A DNA stretch of 22,145 nt from the NCBI GenBank assembly GCA_039199225.1, contig JBCCSZ010000107.1, forward strand, positions 1 to 22,145, read 5' to 3'. Of this stretch, positions 1 through 7,986 are shown piece by piece. The notes below the pieces were generated by a model, which worked only from the letters and a program-made list of their open reading frames with translations, was not told where the DNA came from and made no database searches. The stretch comes from JBCCSZ01 sp039199225 (GTDB lineage: Bacteria > Bacteroidota > Bacteroidia > Chitinophagales > Saprospiraceae). A program made the translations under genes and the position numbers. The first letter of the stretch is position 1, and every line of letters starts with the position of its first letter.

Positions 1-576
1 CGTCAAAATATGCTCAAAGAAATGGCGGAGAGCTATGGCTGGGATTTTCAGGTAGAGCCAGTAGAGGATTTGGCGTATTTTCAGTCTTTCTACTTTTTTA
101 AAACCCGTCCCATCGAAGCTGAATCCAATTGTATTTCCGATCAGGATGAAGATATGCACATGGAATTGGTAGATGTTACTTTTGAGGAAGGTTCGGATAT
201 TTTTCCAGAAGAGTACAGCACGACGATTGGGCTGTTGAAGCTGCCTTCCTCCATTCCAAAATTTACCATTGAGAAAAAGGATTTCATAGATAAGGTCTTG
301 CCGATTTTTGAACACAAAGACATCGACTATGTCCTCTATGAGGACGCTCCAAAGGATTTTATTGTCAAGGTAGAAGATGTACAGGCCATGGATGTTTTTC
401 TGACGGATAAGCTAAAAGTTTTAATCGAGGTCAGCGGTTTGCACCACCTAGAAAGCAATGGAGAGGCCATTCTGATTTTTAGCAATGATTTTGCATTGGC
501 CCAGGTGAGGGATTACGTCAAAATGATCCAATTTGTCGAAAATTTTAAGTCTATGACCAAGGAAAGAAAGGTGTAA
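1..576 (+). CDS. Hypothetical protein, probably 5'-truncated by the window edge
   Basis: The product is not recognised with confidence. The frame is open from base 1 (Arg-Gln-Asn before the first ATG at base 10), so the gene may begin upstream of the window. The visible 188-191 residues are acidic and soluble, with no signal peptide or membrane segment. The order of features (an amphipathic start ending in Gly-Trp-x-Phe, a short Pro-x-Phe-x-Ile-x-Lys segment near residue 83, then alternating beta and alpha stretches) loosely recalls a widespread family of uncharacterised bacterial proteins. In that family a membrane anchor often precedes the visible region, which would fit a missing N-terminus. 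The stop lies 20 bp before the AraC-type gene on the same strand, so the two may be co-transcribed. No function is proposed. Confidence 0.6.
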   Translation, partial: RQNMLKEMAESYGWDFQVEPVEDLAYFQSFYFFKTRPIEAESNCISDQDEDMHMELVDVTFEEGSDIFPEEYSTTIGLLKLPSSIPKFTIEKKDFIDKVLPIFEHKDIDYVLYEDAPKDFIVKVEDVQAMDVFLTDKLKVLIEVSGLHHLESNGEAILIFSNDFALAQVRDYVKMIQFVENFKSMTKERKV

Positions 577-596
577 AATATTCCATCGTTTCAGGC

Positions 597-1553
597 ATGA
601 AAATCAATATTGAAATAGCGGAGGGTTTGACACAGCTACAGCAAATGGCTGCCAGCATGGGCGTCGATCCGGTTGATAATCAAATAGAGATACCTTCGTC
701 TATGGGTACTGGCTTTTGTCGCCTGTATTGCCTGCCTTTCCAAATTCAGTTGCACCATTACCAATATTGCCTCGATCAACAAGTGGAGGTCCAAAGTGTC
801 AATCCTGTAGACACGGGTATGTACATCATCAATATCAATCTTTCCCAGAAATTATTAGACAAACAAATTGGGACTGCCCAGCATTGGATGAGCCGATCTG
901 GCAATCATGGTGTTTTATACTATTCGCCAGGAAATGATTCTGCTGGGAAAAATGAAATTGGATTGCCCTTTGAGGTCGTGTTTTTTTCCGTTCCCAAAGC
1001 GGCCTTGCGGCAGTTTTTGAACAGTCTGCATTTGGACGATGCCAAACTGGAACAGACCTTCTGTCACTACACAGAAATAACAGATGAGCTAAGGGACGAA
1101 CTCCGCCAAAGCCTCCATCCTGATGCCAAGTTGAACTTGTTTTATCAACAGGGAAAATTTCTGGAAATTCTCGGTAAAATATTGGCGCTGTTTTATCGTG
1201 AAGATTGGCAGGTCGAAAGGGGAGGCTTGAAGATGGAGGATGTCGAAATACTACTAAAGGTTAAGCACTTACTCCACAGCCACATTTTCGGAACGGCACC
1301 GACAATCAACGAATTGGCTCTTCAAAGTAACATGAGCCCTTCACAGCTAAAGTCCAAATTCAAATCGCTCTTCGGCAGCTCCATTTACCAATATTATTTG
1401 ACGAGTAAACTCAAGGTCGCTCAAACCTTGCTGCAAAAAGGGGAGGGGACGGTAGCCGAAATTGGCTACCGACTTGGGTACAGTAATATTTCTCAATTTT
1501 CTGCACAGTTCAAAAAGCGATTTGGCATTTCTCCAAGCCATGTAAAAGGATGA
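597..1553 (+). CDS. AraC-family transcriptional regulator
   Basis: A 318-residue DNA-binding regulator. The C-terminal part (about residues 234-318) has the two helix-turn-helix units of AraC/XylS proteins. The first is around residues 237-256 (INELALQSNMSPSQLKSKFK) and the second around 284-309, with the family signature of TVAEIGYRLGYSN followed by FSAQFKKRFG and the terminal ISPSHVKG. The first 220 residues have no recognisable cupin motif and probably form a divergent ligand or dimerisation domain. The ATG at 597 is used because it follows the upstream stop by 20 bp and no better start is visible. The next gene on the strand is an SDR enzyme. The intervening gap holds a 21-bp-spaced direct repeat suited to an AraC-type protein, so this regulator may activate the SDR gene. 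The target assignment is inferred. Confidence 0.92.
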   Translation: MKINIEIAEGLTQLQQMAASMGVDPVDNQIEIPSSMGTGFCRLYCLPFQIQLHHYQYCLDQQVEVQSVNPVDTGMYIININLSQKLLDKQIGTAQHWMSRSGNHGVLYYSPGNDSAGKNEIGLPFEVVFFSVPKAALRQFLNSLHLDDAKLEQTFCHYTEITDELRDELRQSLHPDAKLNLFYQQGKFLEILGKILALFYREDWQVERGGLKMEDVEILLKVKHLLHSHIFGTAPTINELALQSNMSPSQLKSKFKSLFGSSIYQYYLTSKLKVAQTLLQKGEGTVAEIGYRLGYSNISQFSAQFKKRFGISPSHVKG

Positions 1554-1560
1554 TATTTAC

Positions 1561-1593
1561 CTTTTTGGGGTGATCTTTTGTCTTTTCGGGGTG
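1561..1593 (+). promoter_or_regulatory. Candidate AraC-type operator: direct repeat with 21-bp spacing
   Basis: CTTTTTGGGGTG at 1561-1572 is repeated as CTTTTCGGGGTG at 1582-1593, matching at 11 of 12 bases with start-to-start spacing of 21 bp (two helical turns). The second copy runs into a palindromic GTGATCAC (1593-1600). Direct half-sites about 21 bp apart are the classic geometry for AraC-family activators. The repeat begins 8 bp after the stop of the AraC-type gene and ends about 22 bp before a -7-like element. Confidence 0.5.
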
Positions 1594-1615
1594 TGATCAC
1601 CTGGAAAAGGTGAGA

Positions 1616-1623
1616 TATTTTTG
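1616..1623 (+). promoter_or_regulatory. Candidate Bacteroidota -7 element for the SDR gene
   Basis: TATTTTTG matches the Bacteroidota -7 consensus TAnnTTTG at all fixed positions. It lies 39 bp before the SDR start codon. No TTG/TTTG -33 element sits at the right distance; the upstream slot is occupied by the direct repeat, as expected for an activator-dependent promoter. Confidence 0.45.
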
Positions 1624-1662
1624 TGTTGTCAAGCTATCTAATACCAATTAAATACGATTGCA

Positions 1663-2628
1663 ATGCACAAAATATTTTTTACCGGAGGCTCTGGATTTGT
1701 CGGCCAAAACATGATTCCCAAACTGATCCAAGAGGGCCACGAAGTTTACGCCCTGACCCGTTCTGCCGAATCTGCCCGCAAAGTGGAGGCCATCGGTGCC
1801 ACGCCTGTGATGGACGATCTTACGAATCTCTCAGAGCAGACAGCTGCTGCTTTAAAGCAATGTGATTTGGTCATTCATTCGGCGGCCTACATTGAATTCA
1901 ATTACGACGAGCGGAAGTTCTTCCGCATCAATGTGGAGGCAACAAAACGATTATTGGCCATGGCCGAACGTCAAGGGGTCCAACGCTTTATTTACATCAG
2001 TGCTGCTCCCGTCGTGCCGGGCAGTCCCATTGTTAACCTTCGAGAAAACGAAGCACAAAAGGGATTGCCCAAAGACCTGTACCCCAAGACCAAGGCCATT
2101 GCAGAGCAGGCAGTCCTGGCCGCTAATGCACCTCATTTTACGACGCTTTCCTTGCGCCCACCTGCCATATGGGGACCCAACAACCATCACATGGAAGAGG
2201 TCTTCGACAGGGTGAGGGCTGGCAAGTGGATGTGGATCGGTGGAAGCCATCAAATTCTGAGTACCATACACATCGACAACCTATCGGCGGCCGTGGTTGC
2301 TGCCATTGCCAATGGAAGAGGAGGGGAGCCCTACTTCATTACGGATGGCGACCGGCGAAGCATGCGTACTTCGTTTTCGGCCATCTTCAAAGCACATGGT
2401 CTCGATGGAGGCGAAAGGGAGATTCCACTGGGTGTTGCCTCCTTTATGGCCCATACTTGTGAGATCATCTGGAAACTATTTGGTCTCAAGTCTCGACCGC
2501 CCGTCCCACCACTGGCCATTCGACTGATGGCGAAAGAATTCTCGGTTTCAGACGAAAAGGCCAGAAAAGAATTGAAGTACAGAAATGTCATCAGCTTTGA
2601 GGATGGTATTAAAAATTTAAATCCCTAA
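1663..2628 (+). CDS. NAD-dependent epimerase/dehydratase (extended SDR family)
   Basis: A 321-residue Rossmann-fold oxidoreductase of the extended short-chain dehydrogenase/reductase family. It starts with a beta strand and the NAD(P)-binding glycine motif GGSGFVG at residues 8-14. It continues with DxxD-like acidic residues after the second strand (Asp51-Asp52), IHSAA at 71-75, the active-site serine region YISAA at 111-115, and the catalytic pair in YPKTK at 140-144. LRPPAIWGPNN (164-174) is typical of 3-beta-HSD/epimerase-like members that act on nucleotide sugars, sterols or terpenoids. The substrate cannot be read from the sequence. Length and motif order are normal and the protein looks intact. 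It is followed after 11 bp by the DUF2147 gene, so the two are probably one transcript, and it is preceded by a candidate AraC-type operator. Confidence 0.9.
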   Translation: MHKIFFTGGSGFVGQNMIPKLIQEGHEVYALTRSAESARKVEAIGATPVMDDLTNLSEQTAAALKQCDLVIHSAAYIEFNYDERKFFRINVEATKRLLAMAERQGVQRFIYISAAPVVPGSPIVNLRENEAQKGLPKDLYPKTKAIAEQAVLAANAPHFTTLSLRPPAIWGPNNHHMEEVFDRVRAGKWMWIGGSHQILSTIHIDNLSAAVVAAIANGRGGEPYFITDGDRRSMRTSFSAIFKAHGLDGGEREIPLGVASFMAHTCEIIWKLFGLKSRPPVPPLAIRLMAKEFSVSDEKARKELKYRNVISFEDGIKNLNP

Positions 2629-2639
2629 AAATCATACCC

Positions 2640-3053
2640 ATGCAGTTGTTTATTTGGATGCTGTTGAGCATCCTGACCACGCCTTCGAATGTACCATCCG
2701 ATGCCATCCTTGGTGAATATTGGACAGAGGACCGGAGCGGAAAAATCGCCATTTACAAGTGCAGCTATAAGTACTGTGGCCGAATCATTTGGCGGAAAGA
2801 GAATAAGAAAGACAGTCAAAATCCGGATGTGACAAAACGGGATAGAAAGGTTGTCGGCATTCAGTTTTTGAACGATTTTGAATTTGATAAAAAGAGCAGT
2901 GTTTGGAAAGGTGGCACCGTCTATTCCATCGACAATGGCAATACATACAATGGTAAAATATGGCTGGAAGACAATGGGCAAACCCTAAAAATGAGGGGCT
3001 TCATTGGCTTCTCCCTACTGGGCAAAACGGCGACACTCCGCCGGGTAGACTAG
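2640..3053 (+). CDS. DUF2147-family exported protein
   Basis: A 137-residue small beta-rich protein. Residues 1-20 are hydrophobic and look like a signal peptide, although the usual early lysine or arginine is missing. The rest follows the DUF2147 pattern: GEYWTEDRSGKIAIYKC near 25-41, CGRIIWRKE, Asn-Pro-Asp, then WKGGTVYSIDNGNTYNGKIW near 89-108, LKMRGFIG and a terminal repeat of basic and aromatic residues. The family has no settled biochemical function and is common in Bacteroidota and Proteobacteria as a periplasmic or secreted protein. It starts 11 bp after the SDR stop and is likely co-expressed with it. Its stop is only 16 bp from the stop of the convergent LRR gene, and no separate terminator is visible between them. 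Confidence 0.8.
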   Translation: MQLFIWMLLSILTTPSNVPSDAILGEYWTEDRSGKIAIYKCSYKYCGRIIWRKENKKDSQNPDVTKRDRKVVGIQFLNDFEFDKKSSVWKGGTVYSIDNGNTYNGKIWLEDNGQTLKMRGFIGFSLLGKTATLRRVD

Positions 3054-3069
3054 GCTGTCCTTGGCTTTT

Positions 3070-5151
3070 TTAATTTCTTTGATTTGGAAACAGCGCTCGG
3101 ACTTTTGGAAAGTCTCTATGCCGGATACCTACTTGCTCCAATTCCTGAATGTTTTGATAAAACAATTCGTCAAAAAGATGGGAACCCTTGGTTGTTTCCA
3201 GGGTTATTCCTTTCCATTCCAGGTAGACTTGTTCGGCCCTTTCCCATTGATCGTCTAGTACGTAGGCGGAGGCGAGGTAGACCATAATGCTTCTTCTGTA
3301 CTTGTTGACTTTGAGGGCCTGTTTGGCCGCGCGGATGGCATCTGCTGCTTGTCCGGCGAATAGGGCAAGCTGACTGTAACGATGCCAATGATAGTGTTTT
3401 TCTGGAAGTAAAACAGTGACCTTTTTGGCAAAAACAGCCGCCATTGGATAGTTCTTCAGCTCAAAGTGCAATTCTCGCAGTTGGATCACCGTAGCGGGAA
3501 GGTAGGGTTTTAAGATGTGGTATTCGTTGAGGTATTGCAAAGCCTTTTTGTTGTCTTTTAAGCTGATGTAGCACTGGCCGATGTAGCCGTAGGTACGTGG
3601 ATTGTTATTTTCACTAAGGTCTTTTAAAAACAGTTCCACTGCTTCCTTGTACGCTTCGCGCCGCATCGCTTCGGTTCCCATTTCGAGGTAGTTGACTTTG
3701 TTTTCGTCTTTGACAAATTCGATTTGGCACCAGGGAATTTGCGTTTTGAGTCGTTCTTTTTCTTCCTCGCTAAAGGAGTTGCTGAGTACTTTCAGCACTT
3801 TCAGGTTTTTTAGTTTTGCAATGTCTTTGGGTAGCTTTTTCAGTTGGTTATCGCTCAGGTCCAGTGATTGTAGATTGACCAAGGCAGAAGCTGGAATGGG
3901 ATTTTTATAGAGGCTGTTGCTGTGTAAGTTCAAGGATTTGATCTCTTCCAATCTGTTGAACCAGCTGGGAATTTCTGCCAGGTTGTTGTCCTCTAGGTGG
4001 AGGCTGTTTAAGTCTTTTAGTTTGACTAATTCCTCTGGTAAATTTTTCAGTTGATTGTAGTTGAGGTTGATGAACTGCAGGTTGTACATGTCACCAATTT
4101 CCGGCGGCAGTTCTCTAATGCTGTTGTTGCTTAGATTTAAAGAATTCAGATATCGCAACTTGCCCAGCTCGGGAGAGAATTTCTTTATTTTATTGTGGCT
4201 AATGTCCAGTGACTTGAGGTTGAAAAGCCGTCCGGTTAGGCTTGGTATGTAGGACCAATGATTGTGGCTTAGGTTGAGGTATTTTAGGTTGGAAAGATTT
4301 TTAAAACTCTTGGGCAATTCGCTCAGGTGGTTGTGGTCCAGCAATAAAACCTCTAGCTGCGTATTTTTAAAAACCTTGGCCGGAACTTTTGAAAGCCCTT
4401 GGTCCGACAAATCCAATGCTTTGATATTGGGACCGAGGTCGTCTACATCGTAAACAACCGGATACTCGATTCCAAAAGTATCGATCAGCATATCCCGTTT
4501 ATTTTTTCGAACCCTGGCAAAACCCCTTTGGTCGAACTGGACGGCATTACTGTATTTGTTGATCTTTTTGATGCGATTGCCTTTTTCGTCGATGAAGTAA
4601 AATTGGCCGTCGTAGGCCAAGGCAAATTTTCCATCGTAGAAGTAAAAAGCACGAATCAGTTTATTGGCTTTTTGCAGCGCCAGTTGGGTTTGATGTTCGG
4701 CTTCTTCCACTTCCTCAAACGCCTTTTGCACCTTTTCTTTTTCTTCCTTCAACTGAACATTGGCAATTTCCACTTCCTTTTTTGCTTCCCTGGCCTCTCC
4801 CAGTGCCAAGGCCAATTCCTCCTTACTTTTATCGACTTCCTTGAAGGCAGATTTGGCAATTCTTTCGTTTCGTTCTGCTTTTGTACGAAGACTATCTGCT
4901 TTTATGCGAAGACTTTCTGTTTTGTCCAGTGCATAATTTATTTTCTCGCGAATGATTTCCTTATTGTCAGGCACATAGCCTTCGGCGGTAATGTAATTGA
5001 TGATGGCTTCTTTGAAGCGATCTTTTTCTAGGGCCTCGTCGCCCTGTTTCAAGAACTTTTCGTAATTCTTATATACCTCATCTTCTTGTGCCTGGAGGTC
5101 CTGAGCAGCCATCAAAAAAAATCCTATGAATGCGAGTAATAAAGTCTTCAT
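3070..5151 (-). CDS. Exported coiled-coil/WG-like/leucine-rich-repeat/TPR protein (putative sensor)
   Basis: A 693-residue repeat protein, third gene of the SIR2/nSTAND operon. Residues 1-22 form a Sec signal peptide (Lys2, hydrophobic core, cleavage near LQAQ/ED). A TPR-like helical pair follows at about 27-60, and a long charged coiled coil at about 70-165. Two WG-like beta units lie at about 170-232 (FYFIDEKGNRI; MLIDTFGIEYP). Ten 22-24-residue leucine-rich repeats span about 243-478 (pattern LxxLxLxxNxLxxLP), closed by the ERLKTQIPWCQIEF cap common in bacterial LRR proteins. About four TPR units fill 485-645. There is no membrane anchor or T9SS domain, so the periplasm is the likely location. 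The start codon overlaps the nSTAND stop as ATGA, which implies translational coupling. The role as ligand or partner sensor for the ATPase is inferred. Confidence 0.88.
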   Translation of the reverse strand: MKTLLLAFIGFFLMAAQDLQAQEDEVYKNYEKFLKQGDEALEKDRFKEAIINYITAEGYVPDNKEIIREKINYALDKTESLRIKADSLRTKAERNERIAKSAFKEVDKSKEELALALGEAREAKKEVEIANVQLKEEKEKVQKAFEEVEEAEHQTQLALQKANKLIRAFYFYDGKFALAYDGQFYFIDEKGNRIKKINKYSNAVQFDQRGFARVRKNKRDMLIDTFGIEYPVVYDVDDLGPNIKALDLSDQGLSKVPAKVFKNTQLEVLLLDHNHLSELPKSFKNLSNLKYLNLSHNHWSYIPSLTGRLFNLKSLDISHNKIKKFSPELGKLRYLNSLNLSNNSIRELPPEIGDMYNLQFINLNYNQLKNLPEELVKLKDLNSLHLEDNNLAEIPSWFNRLEEIKSLNLHSNSLYKNPIPASALVNLQSLDLSDNQLKKLPKDIAKLKNLKVLKVLSNSFSEEEKERLKTQIPWCQIEFVKDENKVNYLEMGTEAMRREAYKEAVELFLKDLSENNNPRTYGYIGQCYISLKDNKKALQYLNEYHILKPYLPATVIQLRELHFELKNYPMAAVFAKKVTVLLPEKHYHWHRYSQLALFAGQAADAIRAAKQALKVNKYRRSIMVYLASAYVLDDQWERAEQVYLEWKGITLETTKGSHLFDELFYQNIQELEQVGIRHRDFPKVRALFPNQRN

Positions 5152-6830
5152 TGGAAAGATAAATTGTATTGTTCTTTTAATTCTAACATCCGGCCCATTA
5201 GCCTGCTACTGTCGGGATGTGTGGTAGAAATTTCCAACATTTCGACTAATAGTCCTTCGGGTAGGGGATTGTCTTTATTAAATCTTCTGATGTCCCGCAA
5301 TCGGTCTTCGTTGGCCTTGAAGTTTTTCAGCTGTAGCTTGTGCAGATTTTCTTCCGCTTTGGCCCTTTGTTCGTCCGCTTCTTTGGATTGCTCAATAGCC
5401 ATTTTTTCTGCATTCTTAGCAAGGGTCGTTTTTTGATTGGCTTGCCACCAAAAATGACCTGCCAACACCAGGGCGATGGTTAGAAATCCTGATAGTACGC
5501 GCACCTGTCGGAGCTGTTTATTTACTTTTTCCTTTTCCTGTCGATCCAATTCGGCTTGCTTGCGCATTTGGATTTCCGCTTCTTTGCGCGCCTGCTCGGC
5601 CTCCCTTTCCTTGCGATGATCGCGGGCGCTGACCACCGGCGGAACCAGTCGATCATGTGCTAACTCATAGCTGTAGCCACCCCGAATAAAGGGCTCTGCG
5701 CGCAGGAGTCGGCTGTCGACCAATTGCTCCAAAAGGGGCTTGGCGATGTGGTACTTGTTCAAGATGAAAGCTTCGTGTAAAGTCAGGCGCATGCCTTCGC
5801 CTTCGGACACCAAGCCCTGTTCAATGAGGTCCCTGGCTGCTAGTTGATTTTCCTCTGACAGTGCGTTGATTCTCTGCTCATAGTAATTCTTGATGACCTT
5901 TGTTGGATCACCGATGTGGGTGAGTTCCAACTTGCGCAACTTCTTTTTTTCGACTTCACTTTTTTCGTAATGGTCGCAAAGCATTTGTATGAGAATGCCT
6001 TCGACCCGCTGCTCCTGCTGGTCGGATAGGAAGTCCAACAGCTTTTCGATAACCGCTCCTGAATATTCAAAGGGCGATGTGATAAAGTCGCCTTCCAAAC
6101 GCGCGGGATACGTAATGGCTGTTTTAGCATCTTCGATTGTCAAGGCATTGAGCTCATAGCAATTGTTGAGGATGCTGGGAAAGTAATCTTTGAAGCGGTC
6201 GATGAGGTGCAAGCGGTCGGAACGAATGGAGAACAAAACCTTGGGGACCAAGGATTTTTCCAGCAGGTCTTCTTCCTCTTCCGTCAATAGTCCTGTCGCA
6301 TCTGAAGCATCGATTTTTCTTCTGTAGCGCAGCGGCAAAGTCGTGTACAACAGCTCTGCCAACTCCTGTTCAAATTCGACGATTTGCTCTTTTGGATAGC
6401 TGAATATTTCTTCGAATTGATCGAAAATTAGCAGGAGGCTTTCCCCTTTTTGTACTTGCAAACGCTTGGCATGAAACCACAGGGAATTGTCTTCTGGAAG
6501 GAGTTTACTTATGAAAACGGATTCTTCCCGGATGGCCCTGACCAATAAATTTTTGATGGTACTGAGCAGGGTTTCGGTTTTATCTTCTGTCCAAGCACCA
6601 AATCGAATGATAAAGGGCTGATGTGTTTTATCTTCGGCGATCTTGGGTATGAGGCCGGCATTGATCAGCGAGCTTTTTCCCAAACCACTTTTGCCATAAA
6701 TGACCGTAAGTGGCTCTCTGGAAATCAGTCGGTAAACGTTTAAAATATCTTTGTCTCGACCAAAGAACAGATGGCTTTGACTGCTGGCGAACGGAAAAAT
6801 ACCGGGGTATCTGTATTGATTATTACTCAT
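5148..6830 (-). CDS. nSTAND-type NTPase with a single membrane helix
   Basis: A 560-residue predicted signal-transducing ATPase. The N-terminus has the usual nSTAND1 entry (YPGIFPF at 8-14, LFFGRD at 21-26). Walker A is GKSGLGKSS at 46-54, Walker B is LLLIFDQFEEIF at 132-143, and an arginine-containing sensor is FSIRSDR at 200-206. The winged-helix region ends in YELAHDRLVPPVV at 388-400. A charged coiled coil (401-440) leads to one transmembrane helix at about 445-462. The basic residues KQLRQVR just before the helix favour the ATPase inside and the last ~95 residues, partly coiled coil, outside. STAND proteins usually carry an effector or adaptor domain and a repeat sensor in one chain; here both are separate genes in the same operon. 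The start lies 13 bp after the SIR2-like stop. Confidence 0.9.
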   Translation of the reverse strand: MSNNQYRYPGIFPFASSQSHLFFGRDKDILNVYRLISREPLTVIYGKSGLGKSSLINAGLIPKIAEDKTHQPFIIRFGAWTEDKTETLLSTIKNLLVRAIREESVFISKLLPEDNSLWFHAKRLQVQKGESLLLIFDQFEEIFSYPKEQIVEFEQELAELLYTTLPLRYRRKIDASDATGLLTEEEEDLLEKSLVPKVLFSIRSDRLHLIDRFKDYFPSILNNCYELNALTIEDAKTAITYPARLEGDFITSPFEYSGAVIEKLLDFLSDQQEQRVEGILIQMLCDHYEKSEVEKKKLRKLELTHIGDPTKVIKNYYEQRINALSEENQLAARDLIEQGLVSEGEGMRLTLHEAFILNKYHIAKPLLEQLVDSRLLRAEPFIRGGYSYELAHDRLVPPVVSARDHRKEREAEQARKEAEIQMRKQAELDRQEKEKVNKQLRQVRVLSGFLTIALVLAGHFWWQANQKTTLAKNAEKMAIEQSKEADEQRAKAEENLHKLQLKNFKANEDRLRDIRRFNKDNPLPEGLLVEMLEISTTHPDSSRLMGRMLELKEQYNLSFQ

Positions 6831-6843
6831 TCAGTGAGCTGTT

Positions 6844-7986
6844 TCAATAAGGTTTTGAGATGAGTCCTACAAGTTGTTCTACAATTTGGCTGTTTTCCAC
6901 CATAAAGTCTTGCTGGTAGATGGTGCCGCGCTGATACCTTTGAGAAAGTATGTGGAAGCGATTGGTGAGATTGGTCAGGATGTTCCTGTTTTGCACGCTG
7001 TTCCGATCTCCCTTTTTGTAGAGCAATTTCAGCTTTTCAATGGCTTCGGCAATTTTATTTTTCTCTATGTTGTGTCGAATCTCATCAACCAGAACATCCT
7101 CTTCGAAGATTTCAACGGCTGTAGGCTCTGGCATTTTTTCTTTGAGGATTTCTGCCGTTTCGCACTTTTCGTACAACTGTGAAATAAAGGAAGAAATATC
7201 TGTGGGAATAAATTTCAAATTGAATTCCCCCGTGTACAACTCCCGCAGGTTGGGGTTTTCAAATTCCTTGAATGCCAGCCTTTCTACATCCCGCAATTTG
7301 TCCGAGTGCATGGACAGTACCCGCAGCAGCAATTGGAAATACCACTTTTCATAGGGTAGGCCCAAAAAGATGTACTGCTCCGCATTTTCAAGCTCGGACC
7401 GCAGTTCGGAATTCATGCTGTTGCCTTTGAAGACCGAATTGAGGTAATCAAAAAAATCGCTATGGGTCAAGATGATGCTTTCGGGTTCCTCTATATTTCC
7501 GAGTAAATTGTAAATCAGTGGCTTGTCCTTGGTGGGTTTTTCAAAAAAGTCTGGTGCTTTTCGGTTCCGAAAATAAAAATCGGACTGATAGTCGAAGCCT
7601 GAGTTGTCGAATGCTCGGCTCAGCAAATTATCGGGCGTCAGGGTGAAGATCATCGAGAAGGGGATGCGAACCAACTTTGCCAGCTGGTCTTCCAAGCCGG
7701 GAAAAGGCTGGTTGTAAAAATCCTTCATTTGGTTGATGATCCGGCGTTTGAATCGACCTTTGCGGAATAAAAAGAAGCCATCCGTATTGTAAAGTCGTAT
7801 CAAGGGATGCTGGGGATTGGTCGCATCCAGATGGTCCGAAAGCGCCAACTCCATATTGTCGAAGCCATTGACCTTGAAGGCGCCGCTGCCTAGGAATAAG
7901 AGGCATTTCTGTTGTTCCAGTGTATCTATGATATCCGCCCAGTCGAGTTCCGTATTCTCCATCATATTTTGCTGTTTGTCGTACAT
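6844..7986 (-). CDS. SIR2-like protein with C-terminal effector-associated domain
   Basis: A 380-residue cytosolic protein, first gene of the operon. Residues 15-270 follow the SIR2-like Rossmann pattern of conflict systems: CLLFLGSGA at 28-36, IFTLTPDNLL at 113-122, IYNLLGNIEEPESIILT at 158-174 and YIFLGLPYEKWYFQLLLRVL at 205-224. Compared with the usual T-T-N-Y-D and H-G motifs, the asparagine is Thr117 and the histidine is Leu162, so classical NAD hydrolysis is doubtful. Residues 297-378 (two helices, then LTNRFHILSQRYQRGTI and a final helix) resemble effector-associated domain 11 (EAD11), a death-fold-like adaptor that links effectors to STAND ATPases. ATG at 7986 is chosen; Met8 or Met9 are alternatives because no strong ribosome binding site is seen. 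The SIR2 call is good and the EAD subtype moderate. Confidence 0.82.
   Translation of the reverse strand: MYDKQQNMMENTELDWADIIDTLEQQKCLLFLGSGAFKVNGFDNMELALSDHLDATNPQHPLIRLYNTDGFFLFRKGRFKRRIINQMKDFYNQPFPGLEDQLAKLVRIPFSMIFTLTPDNLLSRAFDNSGFDYQSDFYFRNRKAPDFFEKPTKDKPLIYNLLGNIEEPESIILTHSDFFDYLNSVFKGNSMNSELRSELENAEQYIFLGLPYEKWYFQLLLRVLSMHSDKLRDVERLAFKEFENPNLRELYTGEFNLKFIPTDISSFISQLYEKCETAEILKEKMPEPTAVEIFEEDVLVDEIRHNIEKNKIAEAIEKLKLLYKKGDRNSVQNRNILTNLTNRFHILSQRYQRGTIYQQDFMVENSQIVEQLVGLISKPY

Noticed and set aside
4399..5031. 210-codon plus-strand frame antisense to the LRR protein
   Set aside because: Phe/Leu-rich frame produced by the complementary strand of a Lys/Glu-rich coiled coil; a composition artefact.
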